From positions 1-64,000 of the forward strand of contig CAYOZN010000001.1 in NCBI GenBank assembly GCA_964408455.1: a DNA stretch of 64,000 nt, read 5' to 3'. How positions within the stretch are numbered: position 1 is the stretch's first letter; each line of letters opens with the position of its first letter. The translations under genes and the position numbers were made by a program. Origin of the DNA: CAYOZN01 sp964408455. Lineage in GTDB: Bacteria > Planctomycetota > Phycisphaerae > UBA1845 > UTPLA1. Below the pieces are notes generated by a model, which was given only the letters and a program-made list of their open reading frames with translations, made no database searches and had not been told where the DNA came from. This document shows, one piece after another, positions 48,528 to 57,981 of this stretch.

Positions 48528-49138
48528 AGCCGCCGCGGTGCCGAGCGCCGTTGATGCGCGTTCTACACTGGCGTGACCGCCCTCCGTTCTCCTGTTGGAA
48601 CGGCTCGCCCCGCGATCGGGGCAGACCGAGACGCGCCGTCGCGGCGTCGGCCGGGTGGGGTGGGACTTGCGTGGTGCTGCCCCTCAAAGCGAGCCATTGT
48701 GGCAAACCGGCGCGGGCGCGGTCAAGCCCGGATAAAGCGGCAGCAACAAGACAACCGTCTATTTAATGCCGCTTCGGCGTCGCCTCGCCAGCGCACGTGC
48801 TGAACAGAGCAGCAGACCTGGCGAGGCCCGGGAAAATGCTGCATGCGGCGAGGGAATCTGCCCGGCGGCGTTCTCCAAGCGTCTCGGCGCCAACCATGGC
48901 AAGCACGGGGGATCATGCCTCCGCTACGCCTGATAATAGGCCCCGGTGCATCATTCCCGGTGCGGTGTTGTGAATAAGCAAGCACGCTCGTGCGCAGCCC
49001 TTGCAACGACAAGGACTTGCCGTTCTGCTGACGAACGCCGGGCGGGCGCGGCTCGCGACCGCCGGGCCCTCGGTTTGCCGGGATGAATTCACCCTATATG
49101 ATCAATCTGCGGCTGCTGCCGCCAAAGGAATGCTGCCT
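48528..49138. other. Divergent intergenic region (kinase / arginine deiminase)
   Basis: About 610 bp, no supported gene; several short ORFs on both strands lack recognisable features. Minus-strand TAGAAC near 48561 could be a -10 for the kinase. The plus-strand segment CTATATGATC near 49093-49102 contains TATATG and TATGAT, possible -10 boxes for arginine deiminase. Confidence 0.4.
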
Positions 49139-50356
49139 GTGAAACTGGATATCCGTAACGAATTCGACCCGCTCGAGGCGGTCCTGGTACATCGTCCCTC
49201 TGACGAGATCGACCGGTTGACCCACGACAATATGCGCCCGTTCCTCTTTGAGGACATTCCCTTCCTGCAGCGCATGCAGCGCGAGCATGATGCCTTCGTG
49301 GAGGCGATGAAGGGGCGCGGCATCGCGGTCTATTACGTCGAAGACTTCATCAAGGATCTGTTAATCGATCGGGACCATGCAAAGCCGGCCTTGATTCGCC
49401 AGATATGCGAGGCGGAACGCGTCGGGGCCGTGGTGGACGATCTGCTGGATGAGAAGCTGTTTCCGGATGACGCGTTGTTGCGCGTCCTTTTCGCGGGCAT
49501 TACCGACAAGGAATTTGCCCAGGCCACGGGCCGGCGGGCGCCGGCGCCGACTGGGCGGCACCAGTTCATCCTCCCGCCCATACCCAATGCCTACTTCAGT
49601 CGCGATCCCGCGGTGGTGGTGGGGCCGTCTGCCATCGCCTGCAAGATGCACTATCTGGAGCGCGTCCGGGAGACGATCCTGACGCGGGCGGTGCTCGAAT
49701 TCCATCCCGAGTTTCGCGAAAGCTGGATCGCCTTTGGCGGCTCATCATCGCCGCTCGAGGATCGGCCGTACACGATTGAAGGCGGAGACGTGCTGGTGCT
49801 CAACCAAGAGGCCGTCCTGGTGGGCGTGTCCGAGCGGACACGCAGCGAAACCATTGAGATGCTGGCGAAGAAGACCTTCGTGGTCGGGCACGTCAAGCGG
49901 CTCTACGAGATTCCCATTCCCACCGAGCGCACCTTCATGCACCTGGACACGGTCTTCACGATCGTGGATCGGGGATTGGTCGTGTGGTATCCCGGCGTCA
50001 TGGAGAACATCAAGTACATTCATCACTATGCGGCGGGCGCCGATGGCAAGCCTGTGCGTAAGCCCGAAGACCGCAACCTGCTGGCCATTCTGAACGACGA
50101 GTTCGGCTGCGAAACGCAGGTGGTTCGAACCGGCGGCGGCGACGAACACTACGCCAGCCGCGAACAGCGGACCGACGGGACCAACGTGTTCGCCATCGCC
50201 CCGCGCGTGGCGTGCACCTATGAACGCAACGTGCGGACGATCGAGGCCATGGAGAAGGCGGGCATCGAGGTCCTGGCGGTCGAGGGCTCGGAACTGGTGC
50301 GCGGCCTGGGCGGCCCGCGCTGCATGACGATGCCGCTGCGGCGGCACCATTCCTGA
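49139..50356 (+). CDS. arcA: Arginine deiminase
   Basis: From GTG 49139 the protein has 405 residues and begins KLDIRNEFDPLEAVLVHRPS, the ADI N-terminus. Catalytic landmarks are FSRDPAVVVG (region of the FTRD motif), EGGDVLVL, HLDTVFTIVD (His) and the C-terminal GGPRCMTMPL with the nucleophilic Cys. It hydrolyses arginine to citrulline and ammonia. The GTG has AAGGA at a 9-nt distance, whereas the in-frame ATG 49130 directly abuts that AAGGA; the GTG start also fits the family. arcB and arcC are not adjacent, so the role may be arginine catabolism, pH defence or something unlinked to an ADI operon. Confidence 0.92.
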   Translation: MKLDIRNEFDPLEAVLVHRPSDEIDRLTHDNMRPFLFEDIPFLQRMQREHDAFVEAMKGRGIAVYYVEDFIKDLLIDRDHAKPALIRQICEAERVGAVVDDLLDEKLFPDDALLRVLFAGITDKEFAQATGRRAPAPTGRHQFILPPIPNAYFSRDPAVVVGPSAIACKMHYLERVRETILTRAVLEFHPEFRESWIAFGGSSSPLEDRPYTIEGGDVLVLNQEAVLVGVSERTRSETIEMLAKKTFVVGHVKRLYEIPIPTERTFMHLDTVFTIVDRGLVVWYPGVMENIKYIHHYAAGADGKPVRKPEDRNLLAILNDEFGCETQVVRTGGGDEHYASREQRTDGTNVFAIAPRVACTYERNVRTIEAMEKAGIEVLAVEGSELVRGLGGPRCMTMPLRRHHS

Positions 50357-50403
50357 AGGCCGGCGTTCGGCCGGCTCGTTCCCGGCTCGTGGCGCGGACA
50401 CGG

Positions 50404-53400
50404 TCAGACGCTCACGGGGACGATTTTTCGATCGTGAAGAAAAACGAGCCATGCGCGGCGGGGCCGGCACCGCCACGCAGCCTCGACGGCCTGTGCGTAG
50501 ATCTGAAGCTGACCCGCGTACTGCCGGACGCGCTCATCAAGCGCCTCGCCGGTGACGCGGTCGGTCTTGTAGTCGAGAATCTCCCACGACAGTGGCGACG
50601 GACTTGCCGGCGCTTCGTGCAGCATCGGCGACGCAGTATCCGCCGCCGGCTCGGCAAACATGCAATCGATGATGCCGCGCACCAGCAGCACGTCGCCGGC
50701 ATCCTGTGCCCGCGCGGTGGCATCGTACCGGGCAGGGTCCACGCCGAGCACAAATGGCCACTCCCGCAGCACGCGAGAGGAATCGCGTGCCGCCAGAAGT
50801 AGCCGCTCGCCCAGCTCGCTGGAGAAGAACCAGGCGATTGCATCGAGATCGATGGCACTGGCCTCCGCATGCGACAGCACGCCGGCGGACAATAGCGCGT
50901 CGAGTTGCGCCCGTAGACTTTCACGGTCAATGCGTTCGCGCAGATCGAGTCGCTGAAGGAATTCGTGCGTGGCCGTGCCCAGGGCTGCGCCGTCCGGCGT
51001 CGTTTCGCCTGCAAATGCGGGCTGCCGGAACATGCGCCGACTGCCGGCTCGCGCCGGTGAATCCACAGCGCCAGCGAGCGGCAAGGCATCGTGCATGGTG
51101 GTCGCCGGTTCCTCGTCTTCAGGGAGAGCCGACCATCGCCGCTTCAACACACTCGCCGCCGCGACTGCCGGCACGCGGGTCAGCGGCGCGCGGGCATATG
51201 GCGTGCTCAGCCGCCGGATCACGGTTGCAGTCAGATCGCCGGATGCAGGGGCGGCGGCGTTCGAGCCAGCCGCAATGGACTCAAACGCCGAGAAGCGATC
51301 CAGGCGAGCCTGCACGGGTGCGGGGACGTTCTCGTTCTTCGACCAGTTGCGAATTACGTCTGCGCTGTGGTGGTGAACGACATAGAGCGGATCCGCTGGT
51401 GTCGTGCGGTCGGGCCACGCCACGCGACCTTCCGGCGCCTGGCGCATGGCCGAAAGGACCCAGTCCAACATGGAGTCGGCGCCGCTTCGTTCGATCAGCG
51501 GCAACGGGCCCCCGCCCGGCTGCGCCGCCGGAATCAGCTCGCGCTTGTATCGCGGGGTGCCGACGACGAACAGTTTTTTCTTCGCGCGGGTGAGGGCGAC
51601 ATACAGCACGCGCAATTCCTCGGCCAATGTCTCGCGCCGGATTGAATCCTGCACCAGTCGATGCGGAAGCGTCGGATACTTCACCCGCTGTTCGACATCC
51701 ACCGCCATCAGCCCCGGGCCCAGGTATCGATCGAAAAGGATGTCGCCGAGGCTGTCTGCCTGGTTGAACTTGCGGCCCGCCTCGCCGAGGATCACCACGG
51801 GAAACTCCAGCCCCTTGCTGCGGTGGATCGTCATGATGCGGACCACATCGCCGGCGGGAGCCGCGGCGCTGCCGGCATCGAGGTCCTCCTCGGATTGCCG
51901 AATGTCCTCGAGAAATCGCAGGAACCGATAGAGCCCCTGACGGCGGAAATCACCGAACTGCCGGGCATACTCGTGAAGCTGGAGGAGATTGGCTCGCCGC
52001 TGCATCGCATCCGGCAAGCCGCTGACATTCGCGAGGCAGCCGGTCTCGTCGTAGATGGCGGCGAGGACCTCGGCCACCGGCTGGCAGCGCATGCGCCCGC
52101 GCCAGCCGGCGAGCGTCTTCAGGAAGTCAGTCAGGTTCTCTCGCAACGCCATATCCGGCCCGCGCGCCGCGTACGCGACGACCGCGTCGGGATAGGGCAG
52201 TGCCCGGTCGATGGCATTGGCATGTATGCGTATCGCAGCCAGCTGGTCATCGGTGAGCGGCCGTTCCCACAGCGTCGAACGAAGCACGGCGGCAAGCTGG
52301 AGATCGAGTCGCTCATTATCGAGCAGGGCCAGCAGGGCAAGAATCTGCTGCACTTCGACCGATTCAAACAGGCTGCCACCGGTATCGGCAAAGGCGGGGA
52401 CGCCCTGCTGCGCCAGTGCGCGGATGAGCTGACCTGCCCGTGCCTTCATCGAGCGCAGCAGGATGACCATGTCCTTGAATTCATGGCCGGCGGCGCGCTG
52501 GGCATGAATGCACCGGGCCATGGCGAAGGCTTCGTGCTCGATCTGGTCCAAATCCAGCGCATCGCCATCCGTGTCGTCCATCGCACCGGCAGAATCGCCG
52601 CCGTCGTTCTGGTCGCCGGCGGCATCCGGAGCGCCGTTGCCAGGGGTATTTGCAGCGGCGCCCTTTACGCGGTCCAGCACGTGCACTTCCATGGCCGGCC
52701 CGGCGGTCGGCTCGTTGTTGGCGCCGGCATTCAATCGAGCGTGTTCGTCGTAGTCGATGTCGCCCAGATCGCGGGCCATCAGCCGTTCAAACAGGCCGTT
52801 GATGGCATCCAGCACGCTCGGGGCGCTGCGGAAATTGCTTTGCAGGTCGATCACCCGACCCGCGGCGCCGTCCGATGTCAAGGGGTCCGCAGCATCGTCC
52901 GAATGCGTGCCCTCACGAAACCGGTTGATCCGGTTCAGGAAAATTCGCGGCTCGGCAAGCCGGAAGCGGTAGATGCTCTGCTTCACGTCGCCGACGGTGA
53001 ACAGGTTGCCGGGTTGCGTGGTGTCAAACTCGCGGCTCACCAGGCGCAGGATTTCGTCCTGGATCGGATTGACGTCCTGAAATTCGTCCACCAGCACGTG
53101 GCGAAACTGGCGTCGCAGTTGGGCGGCCACGCCGTTGGATTCATCGCGGAGCAGGTTGAGCGTGCGACGCTCGAGATCATTGAAGTCGAGAACGCCGTGT
53201 TCGCGCCGCGCTCGGTCGTACTCATCCCGGATTTCGGCGCGGAAGGCCAGCAGCGTCTCGACGTGCGGCCGGGTGCGCTCGATGCCCGCGGCCCAGTCGG
53301 CCGCGGTGAAATGGGCAAACCGGCTTAGGAGTCGATTCTTGAACTGCACGCATATCTGCCTGGCCCGAGCGCGCGCGTCGTCAAACTGACGGACGATCTC

Positions 53401-54336
53401 TTCCTCGAGCTGCTTGATCCTGGCGGTCTTCGGCGGAAGCCTTGGAAATACGTAGCCCGCCAGCTGCACGCCACAGATTTCGTCCAGGTGCTCGGAAGCG
53501 TCCGACGCTTGGATCCGTTCGCGCCACTGGTGCAGCTTGTCCGCAAATCCCACAAGCACGTCGCGAATCTTATCGACGACGCTGTCGTAGCCGGCCATCG
53601 CCGCAAGGGCGGATTCGGTCAATTCAAGCAGCAGGCGCAGTTCACCGCGCAGCGCATCCGCCCATCGGCACTGCCATTCTTCGCGCAGTCCGTTCGCGCC
53701 CGGCGTCGTCCGTGCGAGGGCATTCGCGATCCATTCTTGAGGATTGCTCAGCGTGGCAAGAAAGTCGTCGAGCCGCAGGGCAATGTCGATCAGGTGGCTG
53801 TCGCCGGAACCGCCGTAGGCCGCCAGCAGATCGAGAAGAGCCATTCCACCGGCATCGTCGCGGGCGCTCCACTCCTCGAAGACGCGCAGGGCACAATCCC
53901 GCCGGAGCAGGGCCGCATCCCGCGCATCGAGCAGGGGCGCCTGCGGATCGAGCCCGGCCCGCGAAAAGTACCGCACCAGCACCCGCCGGCAGAAGGCGTG
54001 TATGGTCGAAATCTGCGCCCCTTCGAGCAGGTGAAGCTGATGCTCGATGCGCCGTTCGACGTGGCCCTGGCTCTCTGACGACGTTGCCGCGGCATCCGCC
54101 TGGCGGAGGTGAAGGGCGCGGCCGATTCGATCCCGCATTTCCGCGGCCGCCGCATCGGTGAACGTGACCACGAGCATTTCGTCAATGTTGCACCGGTCGG
54201 GTGCATCCATGACCAGGTACGCGCATCGCTCCGACAGCACCGCGGTTTTGCCGGCGCCGGCTCCGGCGGAGACCAGGATGCTGGAGCCCTGCCCGCGTAT
54301 GGCGTCGAGCTGCTGAGATGTGGGCGTAAAGCTCAT
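50404..54336 (-). CDS. addA: AddA helicase-nuclease subunit
   Basis: The 1310-residue protein has UvrD-type helicase motif I (VSAGAGAGKTAVLSER), the helicase motifs around LVDEFQDVNPIQ (II), FTVGDVKQSIYRFRLAEP (III), MTIHRSKGLEFPVVIL (V) and YVALTRAKKKLFVVG (VI), then a C-terminal PD-(D/E)XK nuclease with EILDYKTDRVTG. This is AddA, the 3'-5' helicase and one nuclease of the AddAB complex that processes double-strand breaks and recognises Chi-like sites. Length fits (~1200-1300). The start overlaps the addB stop by 4 nt. Confidence 0.93.
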   Translation of the reverse strand: MSFTPTSQQLDAIRGQGSSILVSAGAGAGKTAVLSERCAYLVMDAPDRCNIDEMLVVTFTDAAAAEMRDRIGRALHLRQADAAATSSESQGHVERRIEHQLHLLEGAQISTIHAFCRRVLVRYFSRAGLDPQAPLLDARDAALLRRDCALRVFEEWSARDDAGGMALLDLLAAYGGSGDSHLIDIALRLDDFLATLSNPQEWIANALARTTPGANGLREEWQCRWADALRGELRLLLELTESALAAMAGYDSVVDKIRDVLVGFADKLHQWRERIQASDASEHLDEICGVQLAGYVFPRLPPKTARIKQLEEEIVRQFDDARARARQICVQFKNRLLSRFAHFTAADWAAGIERTRPHVETLLAFRAEIRDEYDRARREHGVLDFNDLERRTLNLLRDESNGVAAQLRRQFRHVLVDEFQDVNPIQDEILRLVSREFDTTQPGNLFTVGDVKQSIYRFRLAEPRIFLNRINRFREGTHSDDAADPLTSDGAAGRVIDLQSNFRSAPSVLDAINGLFERLMARDLGDIDYDEHARLNAGANNEPTAGPAMEVHVLDRVKGAAANTPGNGAPDAAGDQNDGGDSAGAMDDTDGDALDLDQIEHEAFAMARCIHAQRAAGHEFKDMVILLRSMKARAGQLIRALAQQGVPAFADTGGSLFESVEVQQILALLALLDNERLDLQLAAVLRSTLWERPLTDDQLAAIRIHANAIDRALPYPDAVVAYAARGPDMALRENLTDFLKTLAGWRGRMRCQPVAEVLAAIYDETGCLANVSGLPDAMQRRANLLQLHEYARQFGDFRRQGLYRFLRFLEDIRQSEEDLDAGSAAAPAGDVVRIMTIHRSKGLEFPVVILGEAGRKFNQADSLGDILFDRYLGPGLMAVDVEQRVKYPTLPHRLVQDSIRRETLAEELRVLYVALTRAKKKLFVVGTPRYKRELIPAAQPGGGPLPLIERSGADSMLDWVLSAMRQAPEGRVAWPDRTTPADPLYVVHHHSADVIRNWSKNENVPAPVQARLDRFSAFESIAAGSNAAAPASGDLTATVIRRLSTPYARAPLTRVPAVAAASVLKRRWSALPEDEEPATTMHDALPLAGAVDSPARAGSRRMFRQPAFAGETTPDGAALGTATHEFLQRLDLRERIDRESLRAQLDALLSAGVLSHAEASAIDLDAIAWFFSSELGERLLLAARDSSRVLREWPFVLGVDPARYDATARAQDAGDVLLVRGIIDCMFAEPAADTASPMLHEAPASPSPLSWEILDYKTDRVTGEALDERVRQYAGQLQIYAQAVEAAWRCRPRRAWLVFLHDRKIVPVSV

Positions 54337-57300
54337 GACGTCGAATTGCCTCCGCCGTTCAGCTCGGCAATGACGCCCGTGCGCGAGAAGTTTGTCAAAC
54401 GGTTGACACCGTGGATCACATATTCAAAGCGGCAGATGGCGCTCAATGAACAGTGTTTGCACGCCAGTTCGTCACGGTGAAGCGTCGGCTGCACGGCGAT
54501 GCGCCCGTCCAGCCACTGGTCGGCCAATTCGCCCATCTTCCCGCGGACGTGCTCGAGCAGCCTGAGGAAGTCCTGGTGTTCCACGGCGGTGGATTGATCA
54601 AACCTGGATATGCCGTTGTCCTTTTTTCTCTCGGCGCGAAAGACACGCTCGCCGGTCGCGCCGCGCTCCAGATCGTCGAGGTGCTCAAAATCCAGCAGGC
54701 CGTGCGGCCGGTAGCACTCAAACACCTTGTCGCTGCACTCGTCGAACGCGGAGGGATGTTCGATTCTGGCAAAGGGTCCCAATAGCGGCAGGTAAAATGC
54801 GCCGCCCGGCAGCAGTCGTCTGCCCGACGCGTCGGTGACGTCCTTCAGGACGAGCAGATACGCGAGGAGCTGCTGCTCAAGCCCGTGGAAAACGCCATCG
54901 AGCGCCAGCCGTCGCGACTGCGTCCGCTTGTAGTCGTACACCACGGCCAGCGGCCCGCGCGGCCCATCCATGACATCCACGCGGTCGATCTTGCCGCGCA
55001 GCAGCACCTCGCGCCCGGCCGGCGTCGAGAGGGATAGCGCCGGCAGATCGTCCGGCCCGGTGCCGAACTTTCGCTCCATGAATTGCGGCCGCAAGGCTGT
55101 TCGCGCGATGGTGGCCTGCTGGGCGCGGATCGCCGCGGCCACTTCGGTCCTGGCCCGCCAGCGCACCCGCTTCTGCTCGGCCTCGTCGAGATTCAACCGC
55201 TCGGTGTACTCCAGCAGGGACCGATCGACGATGTTGTCCAGCCTGCGGTGAATCTCGTCGGCCGACAGATCGGACAGTGTCGTCCCGGTGGCATGCAGTT
55301 CGTTGACGAACTCTTCCAGTATCGTGTGATAAAGATTGCCCAGGTGTATGGGCGAGAGTTCGTGTCGATCCCGCTCGCGCAGGCGAAGGCCGTGAGAAAC
55401 AAAGTGGCGATAGGCGCAGCCGGCGAAGCTCTCCAGCCGCGTGACGCTCGTCACGTGCGGCGCGGGCCACAATAGCGCGGCCGTGCCGGCCGATAGTGTC
55501 GCATCCGCCGGCCGGCGCAGCGACGCGAGCGCGCGCCCGACCGCACGACGCACGGACGCCGGTGCCCGGATTCGCGCCCATTCGTACAGCGCAATGACGT
55601 CCGCCGCCTGTGTGGTGTCGTTGCTGTCTGACATTGCGCGGGCGCGGACGGCGGCCGTCAGTGCCGCCGCCAGATCAGCCGCCGTCGCGACATCGGCGAG
55701 GCCCGACGCGCCCACGTCTTCTTCCGGGATTTCCGGCAGGATGCGCCTCAAGCGCTTCCAGTACGGAGAAGGCAGAATCTCGCGGCCCCTTTCATCGCTT
55801 TCGGGATAGGAGATCCAGAGCCGTTCCGAGGCACGCGTGAGGGCGACGTATGCCAGCATTCGCTCGTCGAGCATCTGCTGGACGCGCGTGCGGCCGAGCG
55901 GCGCGCGGTGAGCTTCGAAATAGCGCCGCTCCGCGTCCGTGAGAATGGTGTCTTCGGCATGACGCATCGGAAACTGCCCATCCGAAAAGCCGAGGACGAA
56001 TACGGCCCGCAGATCGGGCTGCCGGCTGCGCTCCACGCCGCCGACCAGGACCTGGTCGAGCGTCGCGGGCACCAGGCCCAGCGTGAATTCGGACAGCCCC
56101 GCCTCGATGACATCGCGGAACTGCGCGGCGCTGAGCGGTAGATCGCTCAGGCCCGCGGCCAGCTCGTCGAGCAGGGCGAGCACTTCGTTCCAGACCTGTT
56201 CGTGCTCGGCCGCTTCATCCAGCCGGCCGGACGATTCCGCCCGGGCGGCCCAGTCTTCAAGCGTTGCGCGCACGTGCAGACGCTCCAGTGCCGCGTAGAG
56301 GCGCTGGGCCCAGTCTCGTGCGGAGTACACATGCGAAATGGATTCGTGACCGGGCCACCACTCGCCGAGCGCGCTGACGAGCCGGCGGCGCAGGGTGTCG
56401 AGGTGTAGGAGCGCTTTCCGAGCATGTTCGGATGCGCCGGCGGGATCGGAACCGGGAAACGGCGGTCGCGACCAGCGGCGCGTCCATGCGGCGGGCCAGC
56501 GCAGATTGTGGGCCAGGGCGTAATTCTCCACGAGATCGGCGTCGGCATCACTCGCGCCGGCAAGACCGGTCTTCAGCAGCATGGCCACGGCGAACTGAAA
56601 GTCCGAGCGATCGGCGATGTGAAGCAGCGATCTAACGAGCTGTACCAGCGGGTGATGGAACGTGGGCCGGCGTCGATCGATGAAGTAGGGAATCCGGTGC
56701 CGGGCCAGTGACGCCGTGAGCAGATCGTGGTACGGCCCGAGGTCCCTCACCAGAATGCCGATATCGCGATAACGGAATGGGTGCTCGCCATCCTGAACGA
56801 GGTCCAGAATGGCGCGCACGGCGGCATCGACTTCGGTGCGCCGGTCCTTCGCCCGCACCAGACGCACGACAGGGCATTCTGCCGGTTGCTGGCCAGCCGG
56901 CCCTGGAATTTGTCGTGGCTGTGACGATGTCGCCGAAAAGAGCCTGGCCTCGATTCGTGCCAGCGGCTCGGCGTTGAAGCGCGGAGCGCGATGTGGCGTC
57001 AGACACAGTGGAGGCTCGGCCGGCACGCCTTCCTCGGCGAACGTGTTCATGAGCCGCTGCCACGTGGTCTGCGTTCGCGAGAAGAGCGACAGTGCATCGG
57101 ACGCGGCACTGGGAGACACGGTTAACGCGTGGGCCGGATCCAGCAGCAGGGCGATTTCCACGTGCGAAGCGGTGCGGGCCAGATCCGCGATCATGCGAAG
57201 CTGCTGGGCCGCGAGGCTCGCAAAGCCATCAATCCAGACGCGGCTGCCCCGCAGCCAATCGGCGCCGGCGACGCGCGCCCGAGCCAGGTCCAGCACGCCC

Positions 57301-57848
57301 TCGGGATCGACGCGATCGTCGCCGAGATATTCGAGATAGGCCCGGTACAGCAGGGCCAGATCGTGCAGGCGCGCGGCGACGGCGTCATCATCGTCCATCG
57401 CGCGGCGGGCGATGTCGTCGAGCTGCTCCAGGCCGATGTTCTCCTGAAACAGCTCGGCCAGCCCGCGCGACAGCTCCGCGATGAATCCGGACCGTTCGGC
57501 GATCTGGCCGAATTCGCGAAGCTCATCGCGGTGACGGGCGATCAGATAGCGCAGGGCCATTTGCCGGCCGCGCGGCGTCAGCGGTGTCGGGCTGGGGCCG
57601 GTCGATTCGTCGAGAATGCGCCGTGCCAGCCTGCGAAAACTGAGCACTTCGCAGCGGCCCAGCGTGACGGCGTGGGATTGAATGCGGGCGAGGATGCGCC
57701 GCTCGGTCTGGAGGGCCGCCTGCTCGGGCACGAGCAGGATTAGGCGCGGGCCTTCCACCAGGCTCCGCTCGAGCTCGCGAGCGACGCCCTCGATGCAGGC
57801 GTAGGTCTTGCCAGAACCGGCGCGACCGGCGATGAGTCGAACCGCCAC
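54333..57848 (-). CDS. addB: AddB nuclease/helicase-like subunit
   Basis: The 1171-residue protein begins with GTG at 57848 and the Walker A LIAGRAGSGKTYACIEG. It continues with an inactive-helicase core and a C-terminal PD-(D/E)XK nuclease with LAVVYDYKRTQSRRL. Cysteines at GCAYRHFVSHGL and the C-terminal CKHCSLSAIC fit the Fe-S cluster that staples AddB-type nuclease domains. GGGAG eight nt upstream supports the GTG. With AddA it forms the RecBCD-equivalent. Gene order addB-addA with a 4-nt overlap is standard. Confidence 0.9.
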   Translation of the reverse strand: MAVRLIAGRAGSGKTYACIEGVARELERSLVEGPRLILLVPEQAALQTERRILARIQSHAVTLGRCEVLSFRRLARRILDESTGPSPTPLTPRGRQMALRYLIARHRDELREFGQIAERSGFIAELSRGLAELFQENIGLEQLDDIARRAMDDDDAVAARLHDLALLYRAYLEYLGDDRVDPEGVLDLARARVAGADWLRGSRVWIDGFASLAAQQLRMIADLARTASHVEIALLLDPAHALTVSPSAASDALSLFSRTQTTWQRLMNTFAEEGVPAEPPLCLTPHRAPRFNAEPLARIEARLFSATSSQPRQIPGPAGQQPAECPVVRLVRAKDRRTEVDAAVRAILDLVQDGEHPFRYRDIGILVRDLGPYHDLLTASLARHRIPYFIDRRRPTFHHPLVQLVRSLLHIADRSDFQFAVAMLLKTGLAGASDADADLVENYALAHNLRWPAAWTRRWSRPPFPGSDPAGASEHARKALLHLDTLRRRLVSALGEWWPGHESISHVYSARDWAQRLYAALERLHVRATLEDWAARAESSGRLDEAAEHEQVWNEVLALLDELAAGLSDLPLSAAQFRDVIEAGLSEFTLGLVPATLDQVLVGGVERSRQPDLRAVFVLGFSDGQFPMRHAEDTILTDAERRYFEAHRAPLGRTRVQQMLDERMLAYVALTRASERLWISYPESDERGREILPSPYWKRLRRILPEIPEEDVGASGLADVATAADLAAALTAAVRARAMSDSNDTTQAADVIALYEWARIRAPASVRRAVGRALASLRRPADATLSAGTAALLWPAPHVTSVTRLESFAGCAYRHFVSHGLRLRERDRHELSPIHLGNLYHTILEEFVNELHATGTTLSDLSADEIHRRLDNIVDRSLLEYTERLNLDEAEQKRVRWRARTEVAAAIRAQQATIARTALRPQFMERKFGTGPDDLPALSLSTPAGREVLLRGKIDRVDVMDGPRGPLAVVYDYKRTQSRRLALDGVFHGLEQQLLAYLLVLKDVTDASGRRLLPGGAFYLPLLGPFARIEHPSAFDECSDKVFECYRPHGLLDFEHLDDLERGATGERVFRAERKKDNGISRFDQSTAVEHQDFLRLLEHVRGKMGELADQWLDGRIAVQPTLHRDELACKHCSLSAICRFEYVIHGVNRLTNFSRTGVIAELNGGGNSTS

Positions 57849-57981
57849 GGCGAACTCCCGATAACGCGCGCTCCGGCGCGGCGGACGCGGCGTAAGATGA
57901 CAGTGGGGATGCGCTTACTCTCGTAAGGCCCGAAGGCCATGCTAGAATGGCCGCGCCGCATCGTCAAGAAAGGGACCGCCT
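57849..57981. promoter_or_regulatory. Divergent promoter region (addB / WecA-like)
   Basis: Short divergent spacer. TAAGAT (~57893) and TAGAAT (57943-57948) are plus-strand -10 candidates; the latter lies 33 nt before TTG 57982. Confidence 0.35.

Noticed and set aside
50404..57848. A novel defence island around the two large ATPase/nuclease genes
   Set aside because: Motifs, order and overlap are those of standard AddB-AddA recombination enzymes.
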